Positions 5,270 to 10,991 of a stretch of DNA of 10,991 nt are shown piece after piece. The notes under the pieces are model-generated. The model had not been told where the DNA came from. It did not search any database and saw only the letters and a program-made list of their open reading frames with translations. Origin of the DNA: Actinomycetota bacterium (GTDB taxonomy: Bacteria > Actinomycetota > Acidimicrobiia > Acidimicrobiales > BP-101). The translations under genes and the position numbers were made by a program. Numbering within the stretch: the first letter of the stretch is position 1; each line of letters begins with the position of its first letter. The DNA lies in NCBI GenBank assembly GCA_030838265.1, contig JAUTXA010000270.1:1-10991 (forward strand), written 5' to 3'.

Positions 5270-8202
5270 CAACGACTCCCCGCCTCGGCGGCCGCCTTGC
5301 CGCTGCGGTTGATGACAGTCGAGTCCGTGCCCAGGTACGAGGCCACCACGTGCTCGTTGCGCACCACCTCGTCCGGGGTCCCCTCGGCGATGGGCTGGCC
5401 CAGCTCGAGGGCGATCATGCGGTTCGACACGGTGGTGATGAGCGGCATGTCGTGCTCGATGATGAGCATCGAGCAGCCCGCCTCGGCCTTGATGCGCTCG
5501 AGCAGCGGGCCAAGGGCTTCGGTCTCGCGCTGAGCAATGCCCGACGAGGGCTCGTCGAGCAGGAGCACCTTGGGATCGTGGGCGATGGCCATGGCCAGGT
5601 CGACGATGCGCCGAGTGCCGGTCGACAGCTCGCGGACGAACTTGTCGCGGAAGGCACCGAGGTTCATGAGCTCGATCAGGTCGTGCACCGTCCAGGCCAC
5701 GTCTTCCTCCTGGCGGAGGATGAGGGGAAGGCCCAAGGTCGAGGCCACGTGGTCGCGGACCTCGAGGTGGCGTTCGAGGCCGATGGCCACGTTCTCGGCC
5801 ACCGTGAGCGAGGGGATGAGGCGGGCGTCCTGGAACGAACGGCCCAGGCCCAGCCAGGCTCGCTTGTCGGGCGCCAGCCGGGTGATGTCCTCGCCGTCGA
5901 AGAGGATGCGACCGGCGTCGGGCAGGATGAAGCCCGAGATCAGGTCGAAGATGGTGGTCTTGCCGGCGCCGTTGGGCCCGATCAAGCCCAGGATCTCACC
6001 CTCGTGGAGCTGGAAGCTGGCGTCGTTGACGGCCCGGATGCCACCGAAGCGCTTCACCAGCTCGGACACCTCGAGGACGACCGGCGCAGCGGTGAGGTTC
6101 GGCTTCTCCGCTCGGGCCGAGGCCGCTGGCTTGGCTCCGGTGGTCTTTGGGGCCGCCCCTTCCAGGAAGACCGATCGAACGATGTCGTCGCGCTCGAGCA
6201 GCTCGGCGGTCGGGCCGCTGAAGCGAACCTCGCCCTTCTCCATGAAGAAGGCCCGTTCGGCCACGGTGAGGGCGACGTTGAGCGACTGCTCGACCAGCAC
6301 GATGGCAGTGCCGTTGTCGCGGATGCGGCCCACGATGACGAGTAGCTGCTCGACGATCGTCGGAGCCAGGCCGAGCGAGAGCTCGTCGATCATGAGGAGC
6401 TTCGGCTTGGCGATGAAGGCCATCCCGAGAGCGAGCATCTGCTGCTCCCCGCCCGAGAGGTTGCCCGCCATCTGGTCGATCCGCTCCCGGAGGCGGGGGA
6501 AGAGGTTCAGGACTTCCTCGTTGGCCGTCTTGAGATAGTTGGGATCGTCGCGGTACAGCCAGCCCGCGGCCCGCAAGTGCTCGGCCACCGTGAGGGTCGG
6601 GAACACCGCCTTGCCACCGGGGACCTGGACGATGCCCATGCGCGCCGTCTGCACGGCGTCGGCGTGGGTGATGTCGCGCCCGTCGAAGAAGATGGCTCCG
6701 CCGATCGGGTCGACCACGCCGCTGATGCCCTTCAGCAAGGTCGACTTGCCGGCGCCGTTGGTGCCGAGCAGGGCCACGATCTCGCCCGCCTTGACGTCGA
6801 GGTCGACGCCGAAGAGGACCTGGACCTGGTCGTAGGCCACCTCGACGCCGCGGCACACCAGGAGGGTGCTGCCGCCCACCTCGAGGCGCTGGCGGCGCAG
6901 CTCGGCCGTGAGGGCGAGCGTGTTGAGGGCACGACGAGTGTCCTCCTCGACGAACTTGTGGGCCGAGGCCAGGATCAGCCCGCCGATGATCCAGTAGGGA
7001 ACGGTGGCGAACAGGCCCCAGCGCAGGCCGTAGTTGTCGGAGATGCGGCTGATGCCGGGGAGGAAGTAGAGCAACCACACGCCGCTCACGATGAAGAGCG
7101 ATCCGAAGCTGAACGACAGCGAGCGGACGCGTGCCGGCGAAACGAAGGCCTGCATGCCGAGGAACGGCGGGAAGAAGATGCCGGCCACGAAACTGGTGGC
7201 GATGCCGATGAGCACCCACGGCACGACCCAGGGCACCACCGACAAGATCAGGAGGCCCACGCCGACAGCCGCCAGGGTGAGCCCGTCCCGCTTGAGCGGC
7301 TCGCCCATGCCCTTGGCCAGCCAGCCCATCGTCCATTTGCCCGACATGCGGATGCCGCCGAACGTGGCCAGGGCGTTGACACCCGTGATCACGCCTCGAG
7401 AGAAGCTGCTGATGTGGAACTCCCGCTCGAGGAACAGCGGGAGGAGGTAGGCCAGCGGCACCAGACCGGCCCCGATGAAGAGCCACGAGAAGTACTGACG
7501 GCGAAGGGTCTTCACCGCGAAGAGGGTGCGGGTGGCCTCATTGAAGGGCACGGGCTCCTCGGCCTCGACCTCGAGAGCGTTCTCTGGGTCGTCGGTGCCG
7601 CCCCTGATCGGCTCCTTGAGGCGAAGGGCGAAGAAGGCGGTGATGAGGACGGGGATGGGCGCCACCCAGAAGGCGGCCCGCCAGTTGTTCGAGGCCAGGG
7701 CGGTCACGCCACCGGCCACGATCGAGCCGGCGATGGTGCCGAGGTAGACGGCATTGCGGTGGGTGGCGAAGACCTGGGGCCGGTCCTCGGGCTTGTAGTA
7801 GTCGGCCAGCAACGAGGTGTGGATGGGGTCGTTCACCAAGCGCCCGATGCCGTTCCCGATGCGGATCAGGATGAGCAGGGCCAACAGGTGGACGAGGCCG
7901 GTGAGGAGTGAGAAGACGCCGGCCACGATGGCGCCCGCGAACACCAGCTTCCGGCGGGGTAGCCGGTCGCCGTAGAAGCCGACGGGAATGGCCAGCAGCA
8001 GCACGATCGAGAGGTTCAGCACCACGATCACGCCGAAGGCGGTGTCGGTGAGGTGGAAGGCCCTCTGGATGTTGGGGGCCAGGACGTTGAACGCCGCCGT
8101 GTCGAACTCGTCGAAGAAGAACAGCAGGAAAAGCAGGGCTAGGGGGTAGATGTCGAGTCCGCCGGTGACCCGTTCGAAGGGCCGGCGCAAGAGCTTCGTC
8201 AT
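5269..8202 (-). CDS. MFS domain fused to LivF-like and LivG-like ABC ATPases
   Basis: A 977-residue membrane protein with three modules in one open frame. Residues about 18-415 are an MFS-type domain with about 12 hydrophobic helices and the conserved loop motif GDRLPRRK (79-85), plus an acidic central loop (about 203-220). Residues about 448-680 are a LivF-like ATPase: Walker A GTNGAGKST (K486), signature LSGGEQQ (582-588), Walker B LLMIDE (E607), and VEQS with Gln639 at the H-loop, as usual in LivF. An Ala/Lys/Pro linker (681-707) leads to a LivG-like ATPase, 708-957: Walker A GPNGAGKTT (K748), altered signature LSTGT (859-863), Walker B VLLLDE (E884), H-loop His917. The two ATPases should power the LivHM-like permease encoded just upstream, with which the gene overlaps by 4 nt (ATGA). 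The role of the MFS part is unknown: anchor, second transport path or sensor. AAGGGG precedes the ATG. Confidence 0.96.
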   Translation of the reverse strand: MTKLLRRPFERVTGGLDIYPLALLFLLFFFDEFDTAAFNVLAPNIQRAFHLTDTAFGVIVVLNLSIVLLLAIPVGFYGDRLPRRKLVFAGAIVAGVFSLLTGLVHLLALLILIRIGNGIGRLVNDPIHTSLLADYYKPEDRPQVFATHRNAVYLGTIAGSIVAGGVTALASNNWRAAFWVAPIPVLITAFFALRLKEPIRGGTDDPENALEVEAEEPVPFNEATRTLFAVKTLRRQYFSWLFIGAGLVPLAYLLPLFLEREFHISSFSRGVITGVNALATFGGIRMSGKWTMGWLAKGMGEPLKRDGLTLAAVGVGLLILSVVPWVVPWVLIGIATSFVAGIFFPPFLGMQAFVSPARVRSLSFSFGSLFIVSGVWLLYFLPGISRISDNYGLRWGLFATVPYWIIGGLILASAHKFVEEDTRRALNTLALTAELRRQRLEVGGSTLLVCRGVEVAYDQVQVLFGVDLDVKAGEIVALLGTNGAGKSTLLKGISGVVDPIGGAIFFDGRDITHADAVQTARMGIVQVPGGKAVFPTLTVAEHLRAAGWLYRDDPNYLKTANEEVLNLFPRLRERIDQMAGNLSGGEQQMLALGMAFIAKPKLLMIDELSLGLAPTIVEQLLVIVGRIRDNGTAIVLVEQSLNVALTVAERAFFMEKGEVRFSGPTAELLERDDIVRSVFLEGAAPKTTGAKPAASARAEKPNLTAAPVVLEVSELVKRFGGIRAVNDASFQLHEGEILGLIGPNGAGKTTIFDLISGFILPDAGRILFDGEDITRLAPDKRAWLGLGRSFQDARLIPSLTVAENVAIGLERHLEVRDHVASTLGLPLILRQEEDVAWTVHDLIELMNLGAFRDKFVRELSTGTRRIVDLAMAIAHDPKVLLLDEPSSGIAQRETEALGPLLERIKAEAGCSMLIIEHDMPLITTVSNRMIALELGQPIAEGTPDEVVRNEHVVASYLGTDSTVINRSGKAAAEAGSR

Positions 8203-10604
8203 TCCCCTTCACCCCCCTGGCGGCTGCGCCGCCGGCTCGACCCTCGGGTGCGAGTCCGGCCGCTCGACTCCGAGCCGCTCCCGTTTCCGTTGGTGGTCGC
8301 CACCGCGGTGGTGACCAGCTCGCCCTGGTCGTCGGCGGTCACGCCGGCAAAGTGCTCGTGCTCCCGGGCCTGGGCCAGCACGACCTCTTCGCCGCAGGCC
8401 GGGCACGTGATCGTCTCCCCCGTCTCGATGAAGCTGACCGAGTCGACGTGACGCTCGGCCTCGACGAGGACGTGGTCGGCTTCCTCCGAGTCGAGGACCA
8501 ACGAGTCGGCCACCAGGCTGGGGACGTGGATGTTCATCCGCGCCGCGATCATCCGAAGGAAGTAGTCGCGGATGCGGAACATGCCTTCCGAGAGGCCGCC
8601 GGGCAGGAAGAGGAGCAGGAAGAGCAGACCCACGCCGGTGGTGAGAACGTCGATGTGCTGGATCGACCCGCCGAGCAGCAGGGGCAAGCCGACGACGTAC
8701 ATGGCCCCGAGCAGGGCGCCCGACAGCGAGGTCAGGCCACCGATGACCACGAGGGCGAAGATCGTGACCGACTGCCCGGGTGAGAAGGCGTCGGGAGGCA
8801 CCGAGCCCAGCTGGTAGACGAGCAAGGCGCCGGCCAGGGCGGCGATGAAGCCGGAGATGGCGAAGGCGGCCAAGCGACTGCGGGCCGGGCTGACCCCGTA
8901 GGCCTGCATGGTGCGGTGGTTGTCGCGGACGCCGATGAGGATGCGCCCCGTGCGGTGGCGGCGCAGCGAGTGGGCGGCCAGCAAGGTGAGGCAGAGGAAG
9001 AAGAGGCAGACGAAGTAGAAGCGGGTGTCGGACGCCACGCTGAAACGGCCGTAGAGATTCGGCCGATCCGCAAAGGTGAAGTCCTTGGGCAGCAGCCAGG
9101 GGACGTAGAGCCGGTTGAGCACCACGTCCTTCACGGCGAACGCGAAGGCCAAGGTCGTGACGGCCAGGAAGAGACCCTGCACCCGCACCGCAGGGAGCCC
9201 GATCAGCACCGCGACCACGGCACCGGCCAGACCGGCCAGCAGCAGGGTCAGGAAGAAGTCGGCGTGGTGGTTGGCAGCCAGGCCGCCGGCCACCGCGGCG
9301 CCGACTCCGGTGAAGGCGAACTGGCCCAGCGAGATCTGGCCGGCCCAACCGGTGAGGATCACCAGCGAGACCCCGACCATGGCGTAGATGGCGATGGTTC
9401 CCAGCCGCAGGGCCACGTTCTGCCCGAAGACGAATGGTGCGCCGACGGCGAAGGCGAGGATGACAACGATGCCCACGATCCGGGCCGCCACGACGGGCGT
9501 GGTGTTCACCAGCTCGTTGGGAATCGGCCGGAACTCCCGCACCAGCTGCCAGGTGCCGGCGGCGGCGTCGTAGGCCCGCGAGAGCGCCCCTCGCTGCACC
9601 AGCAGGGCGCCGATGATGACGACCAGCATGATGGCCTCGGCGATGCTGGGCCGGTGGGTCGAGAAGGTCGCGGTGAAGTCGACGATGCCGATGGCGATAC
9701 CGGCAACGAGGGCCCTCGGCAGGCTCTCCATGCGGGCGATCACCGCCGCTCCCAGCGAGAACAGCAGCACTGACGGGCCGATCTGCCCGCCGATGGGCAG
9801 ACCCACCACGGGGGCCCGGAGGAAGAGTCCAACGGCCGACAGCACGGCAGCCAAGGCCCAGACGATCGTCGACACCCGCTTTACCGGGATGCCCAGCAGG
9901 GAGGCCCGTTCGCCGTTCTCGGCCGACGCCCGCACGGCGATTCCGATGTCGGTCAGCCGGAAGAAGATGCCGAGGGCGACCATGATGACGAGGACCACCA
10001 AGATGGCCACGATGTGGTCGCCCCGCAGTGTCACGATGCCGACGCGGAACTCCCAGCTGAACGGCGTGCGCACGTCCTGGGGCGGGATGCTCTTCCCGGT
10101 GAGCCAGATGGGCAGATAGAACTCGCAGAAAGCCAGCAGCTGGGCGACGCCGATTGTGGCGACCGTGGTGATGAGCCGTGGCGACCTCGAGAAGCGGCGC
10201 ATGACCACGAACTCGGTGGCTCCGCCGAGGAGGGCGGCGGCCACGATCACGATGGGCAGCACGATGAAGTACGAGACGTGGTGCCGCACCATCAGCAGCA
10301 GGCCGGCGACCGCAGGCACCGCGCCCAGCTCGGCCTGGGCGAAGTTGATGATGCGGTTGGCCCGATAGACGAGGATGAGGCCCATGGCCACCAAGCCGTA
10401 GAGGGTGCCGATCACCAAGCCGATGACGAAGATCCCTTGAGGGACCGGCAGGGGCTTGAGGCCGATGTTCAAGAGCGGCACGCGGCCAAACAAGAACTCG
10501 ATCAGGCCCTCGATGACGAAGACGAACGTCAGGACGAGCTTGATGATCGGCCCCGCGATCGGGTGCCTCCACGCCGACGTGGCCGCGTCTCGGACGGATT
10601 TCAC
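8199..10604 (-). CDS. Fused LivH-LivM-type ABC permease with Cys-pair tail
   Basis: An 801-residue inner-membrane permease that joins the two subunits of a LIV-type (branched-chain amino acid/amide) importer. After an N-terminal hydrophobic segment (about 20-40), residues 57-340 are LivH-like (GTLYGLVAMGLILVYRANRI then INFAQAELGA; ATPase-contact loop RASAENGERASLLGIPVKRV, 225-244). Residues about 370-675 are LivM-like (GWAGQISLGQFAFTGVGA, PAVRVQGLFLAVTTLAFA, contact loop RDNHRTMQAYGVSPARSRLA, 560-579). E. coli encodes these as separate proteins. The tail 676-801 is extra: an acidic segment, one CPACGEE pair (C734, C737) and an Arg/Ser/Gly-rich end (SSGRTRTRGSSRRRSRQ). It starts with GTG at 10604, overlapping the binding protein's TGA as GTGA, and ends in ATGA with the ATPase fusion. 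The family is sure, but the substrate cannot be read from the permease. Confidence 0.96.
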   Translation of the reverse strand: MKSVRDAATSAWRHPIAGPIIKLVLTFVFVIEGLIEFLFGRVPLLNIGLKPLPVPQGIFVIGLVIGTLYGLVAMGLILVYRANRIINFAQAELGAVPAVAGLLLMVRHHVSYFIVLPIVIVAAALLGGATEFVVMRRFSRSPRLITTVATIGVAQLLAFCEFYLPIWLTGKSIPPQDVRTPFSWEFRVGIVTLRGDHIVAILVVLVIMVALGIFFRLTDIGIAVRASAENGERASLLGIPVKRVSTIVWALAAVLSAVGLFLRAPVVGLPIGGQIGPSVLLFSLGAAVIARMESLPRALVAGIAIGIVDFTATFSTHRPSIAEAIMLVVIIGALLVQRGALSRAYDAAAGTWQLVREFRPIPNELVNTTPVVAARIVGIVVILAFAVGAPFVFGQNVALRLGTIAIYAMVGVSLVILTGWAGQISLGQFAFTGVGAAVAGGLAANHHADFFLTLLLAGLAGAVVAVLIGLPAVRVQGLFLAVTTLAFAFAVKDVVLNRLYVPWLLPKDFTFADRPNLYGRFSVASDTRFYFVCLFFLCLTLLAAHSLRRHRTGRILIGVRDNHRTMQAYGVSPARSRLAAFAISGFIAALAGALLVYQLGSVPPDAFSPGQSVTIFALVVIGGLTSLSGALLGAMYVVGLPLLLGGSIQHIDVLTTGVGLLFLLLFLPGGLSEGMFRIRDYFLRMIAARMNIHVPSLVADSLVLDSEEADHVLVEAERHVDSVSFIETGETITCPACGEEVVLAQAREHEHFAGVTADDQGELVTTAVATTNGNGSGSESSGRTRTRGSSRRRSRQGGEGE

Positions 10605-10991
10605 GAGGGAGAGACCGGGATAGCGCTCAGGTCGCCGCCGATCTCACCTTGCCGGTAGCGCCGGCCCCCGTTCAGGGAGACGTACGCGCCCTTCTTCCCG
10701 TCGATGTCGGACGTCGCCGAGGCGTCCCAATAGACCTCGCGGAAGTCCGACAGGGCGGTGTAGTCCCCGGGACCGAAGAGCTCGAGCGACTTGGTGGGAT
10801 CGTGACCCGTGGCCTCCCAGCCGCCCCTCGAGTACTTGTTCGCGATCATGCCGTTCTCGAGGGTCAGGGGGTTCAACGTGGGGCCCGCCTGCTGGATCAT
10901 CTGCCCGAGCAGGTCGCCATAGGCCCAGTTGAGGTTGCACGAGTTGCAGGGGTCGCCGGAGTGGCCGGTGTCGTGCCAGACGATGGCCGCC
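10601..10991 (-). CDS. C-terminal part of an ABC substrate-binding protein
   Basis: The frame is open from the right edge to a TGA at 10603-10601, giving about 129 residues of the C-terminus. The N-terminus and any signal peptide lie outside the window. Pieces such as NWAYGDLLGQMIQQAG and LTLENGMIANKYSRGGWEATG resemble the last lobe of type 1 periplasmic-binding folds used by LIV-type importers. The position directly before the permease, with a GTGA overlap, strongly supports this role. In actinobacteria such proteins are usually lipid-anchored outside the membrane. The fragment has a CNSC pair (10948-10937) that could form a disulfide or bind metal. The end VYWDASATSDIDGKKGAYVS is probably close to the ligand or domain hinge. 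The substrate is unknown. The call rests as much on context as on sequence. Confidence 0.82.
   Translation of the reverse strand, partial: AAIVWHDTGHSGDPCNSCNLNWAYGDLLGQMIQQAGPTLNPLTLENGMIANKYSRGGWEATGHDPTKSLELFGPGDYTALSDFREVYWDASATSDIDGKKGAYVSLNGGRRYRQGEIGGDLSAIPVSPS

Noticed and set aside
5350..6345. Plus-strand open frame of 331 codons opposite the LivG/LivF-like ATPases
   Set aside because: Antisense shadow of conserved ATPase motifs; no ribosome site or recognisable motif.
6577..7911. Long plus-strand open frame (444 codons) opposite the MFS-ATPase gene
   Set aside because: Glu/Gly/Asp/His-rich composition typical of the antisense of a GC-rich gene; no domain, and the minus strand has unmistakable MFS and ABC motifs.
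8202..8202. Idea that the MFS-ATPase gene and the permease are one frameshifted gene
   Set aside because: The junction is a clean ATGA overlap with AAGGGG upstream of the ATG, and both proteins have complete domains.

Overview
The window looks like chromosomal DNA of a high-GC actinomycete. The coding style (G/C-ending codons, GTG starts, tight start/stop overlaps) and the gene content fit Acidimicrobiia or a related lineage, but that placement is inference. Coding density is very high and no stretch over 300 bases lacks a gene. I see no rRNA, tRNA, insertion sequence or CRISPR array.

Left part (1-2010): the 3' end of an unrecognised plus-strand gene (1-267) meets a TetR-family regulator (853 to 269, minus) with one base between the stop codons. 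The regulator is divergent from a 368-residue plus-strand protein (904-2010) that carries Glu/His motifs suggesting a ferritin-like, possibly di-iron, fold. Between them is a 20-bp inverted repeat (863-882) that is a good candidate TetR operator. It lies where it could control both genes.

Right part (2004-10991): a minus-strand run of seven genes. In transcription order these are: the C-terminal part of an ABC substrate-binding protein (enters at the right edge, ends 10601); an 801-residue fusion of the two LIV-type (branched-chain amino acid type, HAAT family) permeases, LivH-like then LivM-like, with an extra cytosolic Cys-pair tail (10604-8199); a 977-residue fusion of a complete MFS-type membrane domain with a LivF-like and then a LivG-like ATPase (8202-5269); a secreted protein with a C-terminal membrane anchor (5269-4247); a soluble PAS-GAF histidine kinase (4190-2613); an ArsC/Spx-family thioredoxin-fold protein (2620-2267); and a small two-helix membrane protein (2267-2004). 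Five of the six junctions overlap (GTGA, ATGA, TGATG, 8 nt, TGATG) and the other gap is 56 nt, so this reads as one operon.

The binding protein, the LivHM fusion and the two ATPase domains make a complete LIV-type importer compressed into three polypeptides. The remarkable part is the MFS domain fused in front of both ATPases. The secreted anchored protein is likely an accessory of the transporter. The kinase and the ArsC/Spx-like protein may add sensing or redox functions, but nothing in the sequence fixes the substrate or the signal. The MFS-LivF-LivG architecture is the best candidate here for an under-described system.
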